Part shown: one piece after another, positions 15,865 to 25,062 of the stretch | Layout: every line of letters starts with the position of its first letter | Numbering within the stretch: position 1 is the first letter of the stretch | Origin: Butyrivibrio proteoclasticus B316 | GTDB taxonomy: Bacteria; Bacillota; Clostridia; Lachnospirales; Lachnospiraceae | Assembly (NCBI RefSeq): GCF_000145035.1 | Contig: NC_014387.1 | Span: forward strand, 938,276-1,002,275 | Direction: 5' to 3' | Length of the DNA: 64,000 bases | Notes under the pieces: generated by a model | The model's database searches: none | Seen by the model: only the letters and a program-made list of their open reading frames with translations | Told to the model about the DNA's origin: nothing | Position numbers and translations under genes: made by a program

Positions 15865-18800
15865 ATGAAAAAGACCTTTTTTCTGGACACTGTCAGAAAC
15901 ATTAGAAAACGTCTGGTGTCCTGGCTTTCTATTTCCATAATCATTTTTATAGGTATCAGCGGGATTCTGGGAATAAATTCAACAGCTTATTCCATAGAAA
16001 GATGCGTAGACGGATACTATAAAGAGCACAATTTCAAGGATTACGATATTACTTCCAATCTCGGGATCAAAGAAAGCGAAATTGAGAAGTTTAAAAGTCT
16101 TGCCTACATTGCTGATGCGGAAGGAATGATCAGTATAGCAGGCAAGATTTCTTTTGCCGGAGAATCTTCTGACGCAACGCTTCTGACGAAAACCAGCATA
16201 ATAAGCGTTCCTTATGCAACAGAAGGCCGGCTCCCCCAAGCTGACAACGAAGTTGCCATAGGAAAAGAACTGGCGGAATCTATTGGGGCATCAATCGGCG
16301 ATACAGTCAGCATTTCTCCTAATTCAAGCAGACTTTCCGGGATACTCAAAAATCAGGAATATGTAGTTACAGGGTATGCGTATCACCCTGATTTTGTCTA
16401 TGACAGTGTCTTAAATAACTGCATTTTTTCTATAGATGCGTTTGATACAAGCGGTTTATCTTTTGACTATACAAATGTCGTTCTTGACAGCGATGTGCCG
16501 CATTCTGCCGGCTCTCTTAGCAGTGCATATGTGAACAATGTAAGGTCACATATGGATGATCTGAATGCTGCGACTGATGAAATGTCAGCAGATCGAATTG
16601 AATCTTTTTCCCGTGAACTTGATGATGAATATGCGGCCAAAGAAAAGGAGGCAGAAGATAAGCTCTCCGAGGCGAGAACTGAGCTTGACAAGGCACAGAA
16701 GGAGTACGATGAACAGGTAAAAGAGGCAGAGGATAAGCTTGAAGATGGAAGAACAGCCCTTATAGATGCTAAGAAAACGGTCGATAGCGAACTTGCTAAG
16801 GCGTGGAAAGAAATCACTGATGGAGAAGCCGAGTACAACAGACAGGTGGCAGAGGGCGAAAAACAGCTTGCAGATGGCAAGAAGCAGCTTGAGGATGAGC
16901 TTGCCAACGGAAAATGGAAGCTCTTTGCCGGCTTTTTGGAGCTTGATAATGCTGAGAAAACTTTGAATGAAAAAGAGGCACAGTACAAGGCTGCGGAAGA
17001 CAGAATAGCAGGCCTTTATGAGGAAGCCAGAAACGGAAGGGACAAACTTGATAAAGCTTGGGGAGAATTTAACAGTCAGACAGCTTCTATTGATAATGAG
17101 ATATCAAATGACAGGATAGATATGGTAGCCGCTCTTATGATCGACGATTCCCTGAAGGCCAAGTTCTTGAATCTCAAGAATTATTCAGGCTATGACAGGG
17201 GTGTGCAGGTTCTGAACCTGTATGAGTCTGACGCAACAGTCAGGACAACAGTTGATGCCTATCCTGAACTTGGGTCCAAGATACCTCTTATCAGAAATAT
17301 GATTGCTGCCAAGTCAAGTCTTGACGCAGCAGAGAGTGAGTACGGCTCCAAGGTGGGAGAACTTGATAGTGCCAAAGCCCAGCTTGATGCAGCCAGGAAA
17401 GAGCTGGATCAGGGCTGGTTTACACTTGAACAGGGAAAGAGACAACTGGCAGATGCCCAGGCTGAATACGATAGAAAAGAGCCCGAGGCCAGAGCTGAAC
17501 TTGCTTCCAAAGAAGCCGAGTTTGAAAAGCAAAAGGCTGAAGGCGCAGATAAGATAAAAAAGGCAAAGGGCACCTATGCATCAAATAAGGCTAAGGCTCA
17601 GGAGGAGCTTACTTCCAGGGAAAAAGAGTTTGATGAAGCTGTGGCTGAATTTGAAGAAAAGAAAAAAGACGGTGAAGAACAGCTTTCACAGGCCCGAAAG
17701 GAATACGCTGATGCCAAGGCAGAAATTGCCAAGGCACTTTCGGATGCGCGAAAAGAGATAGAGGAAGCCAAGAAGATAGGCCTTAAGTGGATAGTTCAGA
17801 CAAGAGAAGCAAATCCCGGCTTTCTGCACATCAAGACAACCCAGGGCGTTCTTGCAAACTTCTTCTTGTATTTTACCCCTTTGTACGTGATCATAGTATC
17901 TCTTGTAGTTTTCTTTACAATGACGATCATAGTTGAAGAGCAGAAGCTTGAAATCGGTGTGGTTAAGGCATTTGGAATGTATGCCTCAGAGATTATCCGC
18001 AAGTACCTGACATTTGGGATTACTTCTGCAATCTTGGGCGTGATCATGGGAATTACAGGAGCATATCTTATAGAAAATCTATTTCTTCATACAATCAGAG
18101 GAAATTATATATTTGGAAGTTTTCCTGCGCTCCTTAGCGCTATTCCGACAGCTCTTTTGGCTATTGGTTCTGTACTTCTGACAGCGATTGTAGTTAGAAG
18201 AGCCTGCGCCAAGATGCTGTCTTGTTCGGCGGTTGGCCTTATGAATGGCACCGAGCCTCCGATAAAGAGTATCAATAAATCAAGAAATAAAGTCGGAAGT
18301 AGCATTTACTTTAGCCTTATCATCAATAATATCCTGACGGATCTTGGCAGAGTTATAGTGTCTGTCATTATTATTCTGGCTTCGTGCCTTATGATAGGCC
18401 TTGGCTTTACCACAAGAAATGCCCTGTACATGGCAATTGACAAGCAGCTTGACGATGTGTGGCATTTTGACCTTTTTGCAGTCACAAAAGGTGATATTAC
18501 TGACGAAGAATCCCAGGAAATATCTGAATTTCTTGAGAATTACAGGTATGATGAACTCTATAGCTTTGAGGGGCTTGCTGAGCTTGATTATCAGCAGACG
18601 CCTCTTAACGTGCTGGTGGTAGACAGTCTTGATGATATCAGCGAAAGGTACACGGTTGCTGACGATAAGGGAAAAGAGCTGTCTCTTTCTGATGATGGAA
18701 TCCTTGTGACAAGAGAGATGCTTGAGAAAAACGGATACACCCCCGGAACTGAGATCAAACTTGTTAATTCAAGCTTTGACGTGGCAAACGTGAGAGTTTC

Positions 18801-19413
18801 GGATATCTTTATCCAGTATTTTGAGAAGACCATGATCATGTCGAGGAAGTATTATGAGCAAATGTACGGAAAATCTCCTGAGAATAACACATTTATAATT
18901 AGCGCAGGGGGACGGGACGTTAATGCTATGGAAAAAGAGCTGCAGAGCCTTAGCGGTATAGAAAAGGTCACGATAGCATCCGCAATCAAGGAAAATTACG
19001 CATCAATTCTGACTCTTTTTAACCTGCTGGTAATTGTTATCATTGCACTTGCAATTCTTCTTGCGTTTATGATCCTGCTAAACCTTAGTAATATCCTGGT
19101 TCTGCACAGGATGAGAGAACTTCTCACCATGAGGGTAAATGGATTTAGTAACTCTCAGGTGATAGGATATCTGGCGAGGGAGACAATAGCTACAGCAGCT
19201 CTGGGACTTATATTGGGAGTTGTTGCGGGCGTTCCATTCTCTGCTTTCCTCATCACCAAGCTGGAAGCGACTGCTGTCATGTTCTATAGACTGCCATTTC
19301 CCCCTGCCTGGATAATTGCTCTTGCTATATCTGCCTTTTTCTCGGTATCTATCAATGCCATAGCATTCAGGAAAGTTGGTAAGGTGCCTCTTACGGATAT
19401 TTCCAAGTACTAA
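15865..19413 (+). CDS. Giant FtsX-like ABC permease with long periplasm-facing-type coiled coil
   Basis: A 1182-aa permease partner of the GAF-ABC ATPase. A first membrane helix (WLSISIIIFIGISGILG) is followed by an extracytoplasmic domain, then some 400 residues of heptad-rich Lys/Glu/Ala coiled coil (about 245-650). An FtsX-type three-helix block follows (FFLYFTPLYVIIVSLVVFFT onwards), then further helices, a second extracytoplasmic domain and a final FtsX block (LTLFNLLVIVIIALAILLAF to the end). FtsX-type permeases often act mechanically rather than importing a solute. The long coiled coil would reach into the cell wall. GGGAG five bases before the ATG at 15865 fixes the start. Substrate or target is unknown. 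Confidence 0.85.
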   Translation: MKKTFFLDTVRNIRKRLVSWLSISIIIFIGISGILGINSTAYSIERCVDGYYKEHNFKDYDITSNLGIKESEIEKFKSLAYIADAEGMISIAGKISFAGESSDATLLTKTSIISVPYATEGRLPQADNEVAIGKELAESIGASIGDTVSISPNSSRLSGILKNQEYVVTGYAYHPDFVYDSVLNNCIFSIDAFDTSGLSFDYTNVVLDSDVPHSAGSLSSAYVNNVRSHMDDLNAATDEMSADRIESFSRELDDEYAAKEKEAEDKLSEARTELDKAQKEYDEQVKEAEDKLEDGRTALIDAKKTVDSELAKAWKEITDGEAEYNRQVAEGEKQLADGKKQLEDELANGKWKLFAGFLELDNAEKTLNEKEAQYKAAEDRIAGLYEEARNGRDKLDKAWGEFNSQTASIDNEISNDRIDMVAALMIDDSLKAKFLNLKNYSGYDRGVQVLNLYESDATVRTTVDAYPELGSKIPLIRNMIAAKSSLDAAESEYGSKVGELDSAKAQLDAARKELDQGWFTLEQGKRQLADAQAEYDRKEPEARAELASKEAEFEKQKAEGADKIKKAKGTYASNKAKAQEELTSREKEFDEAVAEFEEKKKDGEEQLSQARKEYADAKAEIAKALSDARKEIEEAKKIGLKWIVQTREANPGFLHIKTTQGVLANFFLYFTPLYVIIVSLVVFFTMTIIVEEQKLEIGVVKAFGMYASEIIRKYLTFGITSAILGVIMGITGAYLIENLFLHTIRGNYIFGSFPALLSAIPTALLAIGSVLLTAIVVRRACAKMLSCSAVGLMNGTEPPIKSINKSRNKVGSSIYFSLIINNILTDLGRVIVSVIIILASCLMIGLGFTTRNALYMAIDKQLDDVWHFDLFAVTKGDITDEESQEISEFLENYRYDELYSFEGLAELDYQQTPLNVLVVDSLDDISERYTVADDKGKELSLSDDGILVTREMLEKNGYTPGTEIKLVNSSFDVANVRVSDIFIQYFEKTMIMSRKYYEQMYGKSPENNTFIISAGGRDVNAMEKELQSLSGIEKVTIASAIKENYASILTLFNLLVIVIIALAILLAFMILLNLSNILVLHRMRELLTMRVNGFSNSQVIGYLARETIATAALGLILGVVAGVPFSAFLITKLEATAVMFYRLPFPPAWIIALAISAFFSVSINAIAFRKVGKVPLTDISKY

Positions 19414-19424
19414 TTTTCTTTTTG

Positions 19425-19460
19425 GAAAACGTTTTCTGGAACAAGTCTTTGTGTTATACT
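19425..19460 (+). promoter_or_regulatory. Extended -10 promoter overlapped by a LacI-type operator before the amylase gene
   Basis: The perfect palindrome gaaaacgttttc (19425-19436) is centred on CG, as in LacI/MalR/CcpA-family operators. It overlaps the -35 position of an extended -10 promoter TGtTATACT (19452-19460). A repressor bound here would block transcription of the amylase gene. The regulator itself is not in the window. Confidence 0.6.
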
Positions 19461-19507
19461 TCGAGAAGATAAAAGCCATATACATACAAGTAAAAGAAAG
19501 AAGACTA

Positions 19508-21451
19508 ATGATGAGAAAGAAAATATTTTCACGCTTTGGATCACTTAATAAATCAGGAAGGAAGGCCAATACCAGAATTGTGTCCCTTGGAATGGCAGCT
19601 CTTTTGCTGACTATGACAGCCTGTGGACAGAATGCAGCCGGAGACTTGAGCGGAAATGCAGATTCCGTTTCTGATACATCCTTAAGTAGTGATGCAGGTG
19701 TCAGCGCAAGCTCTGACCTCCGCAGTGATGTGGATGCAGATGCCGGCATTGGCGGAATTACAGGTGCTGATGCGTTTAATCTGGATGATGTTGCAGACAA
19801 GGAACTCAATATTCTGGATGACAAGTACCGCACTACCTATGAGATATTCGTTTATTCTTTTTACGACAGTGATGGGGACGGCATTGGTGATCTTCGCGGC
19901 GTAATAGATAAGCTTGATTATGTTAACGACGGAGATGACAGCACGAGCACAGATCTTGGCTGCAATGAGATCTGGCTTATGCCGATTTCTCCATCGCCAA
20001 CATACCATAAATACGACATTACAGATTATAAGGAGATTGACCCTGAGTATGGAACTCTTGAGGATTTTGATGAGCTGGTCTCTGCCTGCCACAAGAGAAA
20101 GGTAAGTCTCATCATAGACCTTGTGCTCAATCATACGTCAAATGAGCATCCTTGGTTTAAGGAGGCTGCGAATTACCTCAGGGAGCATCCTGAGCTGACA
20201 GAGATCGGTAAGACCCCGGAACTTATGGATGCGTGTCCATATCTGTACTACTACAATTTCTCTAATGAGCCCCAGACCGGCTATGAGAAGCTAGCGGGCA
20301 CAAACTGGTACTACGAAGCCCGCTTCTGGTCCGGAATGCCAGATCTTAATCTGGATAATGATATGGTAAAAGAGGAAATTGCTGATATTACACAGTTCTG
20401 GATTGACAGAGGAGTAGATGGATTCAGGCTTGATGCGGTTACTTCTTATTATACCGACAACGATACATCAAATATTGAGTTTATGACCTGGCTTAATGAC
20501 ACTATTAAGAGTCAGAAGGAAGATGCCTACATTGTTGGAGAGGCATGGACAGCTCTTTCAAGGTATTCCAAGTACTACGCAAGCGGAGTAGACAGCTTTT
20601 TTGCCTTCGAATTTTCAGGAACTGAAGGCGTTATAGCAAGCGTGGCCAGATCAAAGAGATCGCCCCTTTCCTATGCCAAGGCCATTTCAGATGCGGAAAA
20701 AGAGCTTTCTTCTGTTAATGAGAGCTACATCGATGCGCCGTTTTTTACCAACCATGACATGGCAAGGGCTGCGGGATATTTTGTGGGCCGCAGCTCAGAA
20801 AAGATGGTTAAGCTTGCAGGAGCATTGAACCTTCTCATGGGCGGAAATGCCTTTGTTTATTACGGAGAAGAGCTTGGAATGAAGGGCTCAGGCAAGGACG
20901 AAAACAAGCGCGCTCCAATGCAGTGGGAATCTGCAGATGCTACCGGAATGTGCCAAGGCCCCAAGGATATGGAGAAATTTGACATGACTTATCCATCCCT
21001 TATGGAGCAGGCTTCCGACCCATATTCTATCTACAACTATTACAAAAAGGCTATCCGCCTTCGCAACACCTACCCTGTGATAGCAAGGGGCAAGACCCAG
21101 CCGGTTGAAGCTTTATCTGATGATGACATCGGAGCTTTTGTGAGATATGGAAATACAGGACTTTCATCAGATTCCAATGATTATATTGCTTTTGATGAAA
21201 ACGGCGACAACATAGGAGTAGACGGCGTTATTTCACCAGTTCTCGGAGCTAAGGATCCGTTATATAAAGAGGCAGCTCTTTTGATAATAATTAATAACGC
21301 AGATGAGGCGAAGACTGTCGACCTTGGCAAATGGAGCGGAACAGGCTCTTCACCTAAGCTTTCATATCAGCTTAATGTCGGGGAAGAAGTAAGTACGCTT
21401 GATGGCACGAGTTTGTCGATTCCTTCCTATGGAATTGCTGTGATCAAATAA
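19508..21451 (+). CDS. GH13 alpha-amylase-family lipoprotein
   Basis: A ~647-aa surface lipoprotein that hydrolyses alpha-glucans. The N terminus has a lipoprotein signal (SLGMAALLLTMTAC, Cys at about 40). A Ser/Asp-rich linker follows, then the GH13 barrel: EIFVYSFYDSDGDGIGDLRG, DLVLNHTS, the nucleophile Asp in GFRLDAVTSY, acid/base Glu in VGEAW and the third carboxylate in FFTNHDMA. The C-terminal ~100 residues look like the usual beta-domain. The frame opens at 19376 inside the previous gene, but lipoprotein logic places the start at the ATG pair 19508/19511, which has only a weak ribosome-binding site. Substrate specificity within GH13 is not decided; starch oligosaccharides are likely. 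A LacI-type operator suggests sugar control. Confidence 0.9.
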   Translation: MMRKKIFSRFGSLNKSGRKANTRIVSLGMAALLLTMTACGQNAAGDLSGNADSVSDTSLSSDAGVSASSDLRSDVDADAGIGGITGADAFNLDDVADKELNILDDKYRTTYEIFVYSFYDSDGDGIGDLRGVIDKLDYVNDGDDSTSTDLGCNEIWLMPISPSPTYHKYDITDYKEIDPEYGTLEDFDELVSACHKRKVSLIIDLVLNHTSNEHPWFKEAANYLREHPELTEIGKTPELMDACPYLYYYNFSNEPQTGYEKLAGTNWYYEARFWSGMPDLNLDNDMVKEEIADITQFWIDRGVDGFRLDAVTSYYTDNDTSNIEFMTWLNDTIKSQKEDAYIVGEAWTALSRYSKYYASGVDSFFAFEFSGTEGVIASVARSKRSPLSYAKAISDAEKELSSVNESYIDAPFFTNHDMARAAGYFVGRSSEKMVKLAGALNLLMGGNAFVYYGEELGMKGSGKDENKRAPMQWESADATGMCQGPKDMEKFDMTYPSLMEQASDPYSIYNYYKKAIRLRNTYPVIARGKTQPVEALSDDDIGAFVRYGNTGLSSDSNDYIAFDENGDNIGVDGVISPVLGAKDPLYKEAALLIIINNADEAKTVDLGKWSGTGSSPKLSYQLNVGEEVSTLDGTSLSIPSYGIAVIK

Positions 21452-21480
21452 ATTACACTAAGGCCAAAATGAGGAGAATT

Positions 21481-22281
21481 ATGAAAAGAGAGTACGACAA
21501 CTATATTTTTGATTTATACGGAACCCTGATCGATATTCATACTGATGAGCAGCAGCCGCTTTTATGGGAAAAGATGGCGGAGTATCTTGATGAGCATTTT
21601 GGAGCCAAATACGAACCTTCGGCCCTTAGGAAAAGATATCTCGAAATCTGCAAGGATGAGGAAGATAAGCTTCAGGCAAAAAATCACGCCAAGTGGCCTG
21701 AAATCAGGATTGAAGATGTATGGATCAGGCTGATTGATGAAAAAAGAGAGAAAATCTGTACTGAGAGTGTGACAGCAGAAATAAAAAATGATCATGCCTA
21801 CGAGGAAGATGAAATCCGTGCTCTTTGCATCTATTTCAGGGAAGAGTCCCGCGATAAGCTGGTTGTATATGATGGCGTCCTCGAAACTCTGGATGAGCTT
21901 AAGAAAGCCGGCAAGGGCATATATCTTTTGTCTAATGCGCAGCGCGTCTTTACGGAAAAAGAGCTGGAAAAGGCCGGGCTTACCAAATATTTTGACGACA
22001 TATTCATTTCATCCGATAAAGGTATCAAAAAGCCCCAGAAAGAATTTCTGGAGCAACTAATTAATGAAAACACACTTATTTCAGACAATTGTGTTATGAT
22101 AGGAAATGATCTTCTAAGCGATGTGGGCGTTGCCTTTAAAAATGGCATAGACAGCGTCTTTTTGAACACTTATGATTATTCTGACAAGAAGATCGAAGAA
22201 GAGCTTACTGAGCTTGGGATCAAGGGCTCTAAGTTCATGCCCCTTATAGTAGGAGATGGAGATATTCGCAAGATATTGTGA
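21481..22281 (+). CDS. HAD-family hydrolase (YjjG-like)
   Basis: A 266-aa HAD-superfamily phosphatase. Motif I is FDLYGTLID with the nucleophile Asp, motif II LLSNAQ, motif III the lysine in GIKKPQKEF and motif IV VMIGNDLLSDV. The helical cap between motifs I and II is the C1 type seen in nucleotidase-like members. GAGGAG before the ATG at 21481 sets the start. The substrate is unknown; sugar phosphates or nucleotides are common for this group. It lies 29 bases after the amylase and may be cotranscribed with it. Confidence 0.85.
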   Translation: MKREYDNYIFDLYGTLIDIHTDEQQPLLWEKMAEYLDEHFGAKYEPSALRKRYLEICKDEEDKLQAKNHAKWPEIRIEDVWIRLIDEKREKICTESVTAEIKNDHAYEEDEIRALCIYFREESRDKLVVYDGVLETLDELKKAGKGIYLLSNAQRVFTEKELEKAGLTKYFDDIFISSDKGIKKPQKEFLEQLINENTLISDNCVMIGNDLLSDVGVAFKNGIDSVFLNTYDYSDKKIEEELTELGIKGSKFMPLIVGDGDIRKIL

Positions 22282-22311
22282 TGGCAAATAAATGTAAAGA
22301 GAGGATACAGT

Positions 22312-24111
22312 ATGCAGGACAGATTACCAAAACGTGATGAAGTAGCACTCGAGCTCACATGGAGACTTGAGGATATTTATGATGATGAGAAGAAGTGGGA
22401 GGAAGAACTTGCCAGGATTACTGAGTATGCAGATAAAGTTGCTGCTTACGAGGGCAAGCTTGCAGATAACAGCAAGGACCTCCTTGCAGCTCTTAAACTT
22501 GATGAGGAGCTTGGTCTTTACATCGACAGAGTACACGGCTATGCCCACATGAGAGAGGATCAGGATACAGCTAATTCCAAGTATCAGGGAATGAAGCAGA
22601 GAGCAATGTCAGCTTACATGTATGCATCTGAAAAAGAGGCATTTATAAGCCCTGAGATCCTTGCAATTTCAGATGATAAGCTCGAGTCATTCTACAAGGA
22701 AACACCTGAGCTTGACAGATATAAGAGAGAAATCGCTGAGATCAGAAGACTTAAAGATCACATGCTGAGCGCAGAGATGGAACAGCTCCTTGCCAGCGCA
22801 GGCGAGATGCAGGGCGCATCACAGAAGGCATACGGAATGCTTTCAAACGCAGACCTCAAGTTCCCTTCAGTCAAGGATTCCAAGGGTGAAGAGGTTCAGC
22901 TTTCTAATGGAAGATTTGTTCCTACCCAGATGTCCAAGGACAGAAACCTCAGAAAGGCCAGCTTTGAGGCTTTCTATGGCAAGTATGAAGAGTTCAAGAA
23001 TACCTGGGCTGCAATGTATGACGGCGAAGTTAAGGGACGTATTTTTGAAGCCAAGGCTCGTAAGTATAATTCAGCTTTTGAGGCAGCTGTTAACAGCAAT
23101 GATGTTTCACCCAAGGTTTGCGACAGCCTCTTTGAGTCAATTCACGATAACATGGACAAGATGCACAGATACGTAACTCTTCGTAAGAAGCTTCTTGGTG
23201 TTGACGAGCTTCACATGTACGACGTTTACGTTCCAATGCTTGCTGACTACGACATGAAGGTTACTTATGATGAGGCCAAAGAGCTCTCACTTAAGGCGCT
23301 TGCTCCTCTGGGCGAGGACTATCTTGATGTGGTAAAAGAGGCATATGAGAACAGATGGATCGACGTAGTTGAGAATGAAGGCAAGAGAGGCGGCGCATAT
23401 TCATCAGGCGTTTACAATGTGCACCCATACATGCTCCTTAACTACAACGATACTCTTGATGATGTATTTACACTGGTTCACGAGATGGGCCACTCAATGC
23501 ACACATGGTATTCCAACAAGGCACAGACAATTATTGATGCCAACTACAAGATTTTTGTAGCAGAAGTAGCTTCTACAACTAACGAAGTTCTTCTCTATCA
23601 CTATATGAAGGATCATGCTTCCAGCAAGGAAGAGAAGGCATTTATCATCAACCACTTCCTTGACAGCTTCAAGGGAACAATGTTCCGTCAGACAATGTTT
23701 GAAGAGTTTGAGCGCAAGACCTGTGAGATGGCTGAGGCCGGAACTCCACTTACTGCTGAGTCATTGTATGAGGTTTATCTTGACCTTAACAAGCAGTACT
23801 TTGGTGCAGACATGATCTCAGATCCTCAGATCGGATGGGAGTGGTGCAGAATTCCTCACTTCTATTACAACTTCTATGTATATCAGTATGCTACAAGCTT
23901 TGCAGCTGCTGTTGCTATCGCTGACAGAATCCTCAAGGAGGGCGCTTCTGCAGTAGAGCAGTACAAGAAGTTCCTTTCAAGCGGATGCACACAGGATCCT
24001 GTAAGCCTTCTCAAGATTGCAGGCGTAGACCTTACAACCAAGGCACCTATCGATGCAGCGCTTAATGTATTCGGTGAAGCCATCACTGAGATGGAAGAGA
24101 TCATGAAATGA
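22312..24111 (+). CDS. pepF: Oligoendopeptidase F (M3 family)
   Basis: A 599-aa cytoplasmic zinc metallopeptidase that degrades oligopeptides. The zinc motif HEXXH is seen in TLVHEMGHSMHTWY (His, Glu, His), and a downstream Glu ligand lies in FVAEVASTTNE, as in the M3B family. Length matches PepF. AGAGAGG lies seven bases before the ATG at 22312. It follows the HAD gene by 30 bases on the same strand and may share its transcript. Confidence 0.95.
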   Translation: MQDRLPKRDEVALELTWRLEDIYDDEKKWEEELARITEYADKVAAYEGKLADNSKDLLAALKLDEELGLYIDRVHGYAHMREDQDTANSKYQGMKQRAMSAYMYASEKEAFISPEILAISDDKLESFYKETPELDRYKREIAEIRRLKDHMLSAEMEQLLASAGEMQGASQKAYGMLSNADLKFPSVKDSKGEEVQLSNGRFVPTQMSKDRNLRKASFEAFYGKYEEFKNTWAAMYDGEVKGRIFEAKARKYNSAFEAAVNSNDVSPKVCDSLFESIHDNMDKMHRYVTLRKKLLGVDELHMYDVYVPMLADYDMKVTYDEAKELSLKALAPLGEDYLDVVKEAYENRWIDVVENEGKRGGAYSSGVYNVHPYMLLNYNDTLDDVFTLVHEMGHSMHTWYSNKAQTIIDANYKIFVAEVASTTNEVLLYHYMKDHASSKEEKAFIINHFLDSFKGTMFRQTMFEEFERKTCEMAEAGTPLTAESLYEVYLDLNKQYFGADMISDPQIGWEWCRIPHFYYNFYVYQYATSFAAAVAIADRILKEGASAVEQYKKFLSSGCTQDPVSLLKIAGVDLTTKAPIDAALNVFGEAITEMEEIMK

Positions 24112-24142
24112 TGTGATGTAGAATTGCGAGAATAACGAAGTT

Positions 24143-24163
24143 ATGGAGCAATTCGTATATCAT
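24143..24163. repeat. Dispersed repeat, copy 1
   Basis: These 21 bases recur exactly at 44689-44709. A second module (24174-24193, caatggtcaaaaatgcg and on) follows here and resembles 44651-44683, which precedes the shared segment there. The two modules therefore occur in swapped order at the two loci, both intergenic. Confidence 0.6.
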
Positions 24164-24236
24164 ATATAGGTGTCAATGGTCAAAAATGCGTACATACTTG
24201 CATGTTAAGCGTTTTGACTGTGCTTTTGGAGGTCTT

Positions 24237-24956
24237 ATGGCAAAAGAGATATGGCGCCCGGGAAATATGCTATATCCGGCACCTCCCGTTATGGTGAGCT
24301 GTGGCCGCGAGGGCGAGAAGCCAAATATAATTACTGTAGCATGGGCAGGGACAATATGTTCTGACCCTGCCATGCTCTCTATATCTGTGAGAAAAGAGAG
24401 GTTTTCTCATAGTATCATCAAGGAAACCGGTGAGTTTGTTGTAAATCTCACCAGCAGTAAACTTGCATACGCAGCAGATTGGTGCGGTGTGCGTTCCGGA
24501 AGAGATTATGACAAATTCAAGGAGATGAAGCTTACTCCTCTGCAGTCTCAAAAAATCTCAGCACCCGGAATTGCAGAAGCTCCTGTCAATATCGAGTGCA
24601 AGGTTAAACAGATCCTTGAGCTTGGAACACATGACATGTTCATCGCAGAAGTTGTGAGCGTGTCAGTTGATGATAAGCTTCTTGATGATACCGGAAGACT
24701 TGACCTTGGTAAGGCAGGACTTGTGGCTTATTCACACGGCGAATACTATAGCCTTGGCGAGAAACTGGGTAAATTCGGCTATAGCGTTGCCCGCAAGCAT
24801 AGTCAAGGACAGAAGAAAACTGCAGATAAGCAGGGCACTAAGAGAGTCAATACAGGATTTGGTGATAAAAAGAAAGCTGAGAAGTCTTCAGTAACTAATA
24901 AGACCGGAGCAAATAAAAAATCTTCAGTTAATAAGAACAAGAAGAGAAATAAATAA
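24237..24956 (+). CDS. Flavin reductase-like (FMN-binding split barrel) protein with basic tail
   Basis: A 239-aa protein. Residues 1-175 match the flavin reductase-like/split-barrel family that binds FMN (PPVMVSCGREGEKPNIITVA, ISVRKERFSHSIIKETGEF, VVNLTSSKLAYA). The last ~55 residues are a lysine-, serine- and asparagine-rich low-complexity tail (SSVTNKTGANKKSSVNKNK) not typical of the family. GGAGG four bases before the ATG at 24237 sets the start; an upstream ATG at 24186 has none. The tail could bind nucleic acid or anionic surfaces, but that is a guess. Electron donor and acceptor are unknown. Confidence 0.85.
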   Translation: MAKEIWRPGNMLYPAPPVMVSCGREGEKPNIITVAWAGTICSDPAMLSISVRKERFSHSIIKETGEFVVNLTSSKLAYAADWCGVRSGRDYDKFKEMKLTPLQSQKISAPGIAEAPVNIECKVKQILELGTHDMFIAEVVSVSVDDKLLDDTGRLDLGKAGLVAYSHGEYYSLGEKLGKFGYSVARKHSQGQKKTADKQGTKRVNTGFGDKKKAEKSSVTNKTGANKKSSVNKNKKRNK

Positions 24957-24963
24957 TTAAAAT

Positions 24964-25027
24964 AAGAAATATTAAGTAAGAAATAATAAGTAACAAATAA
25001 TTAGTAAGAAATAATTAGTAAGAAACA
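24964..25027. repeat. 14-bp tandem repeat, about 4.5 copies
   Basis: Units aagaaatattaagt, aagaaataataagt, aacaaataattagt and aagaaataattagt run head to tail, followed by a partial copy, directly after the flavoprotein gene and before the VanZ gene. Confidence 0.8.
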
Positions 25028-25062
25028 GCAATAAGATTTAAGGAATATAGAACGAGTAGTAC

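Noticed and set aside
16467..16988. 173-codon serine-rich minus-strand frame
   Set aside because: It is the antisense shadow of the coiled-coil region of the permease, whose Lys/Glu codons read as Ser/Phe/Leu in reverse.
24964..25027. Microsatellite inside a gene
   Set aside because: The 14-bp repeats start just after the flavoprotein stop codon and lie wholly between genes.
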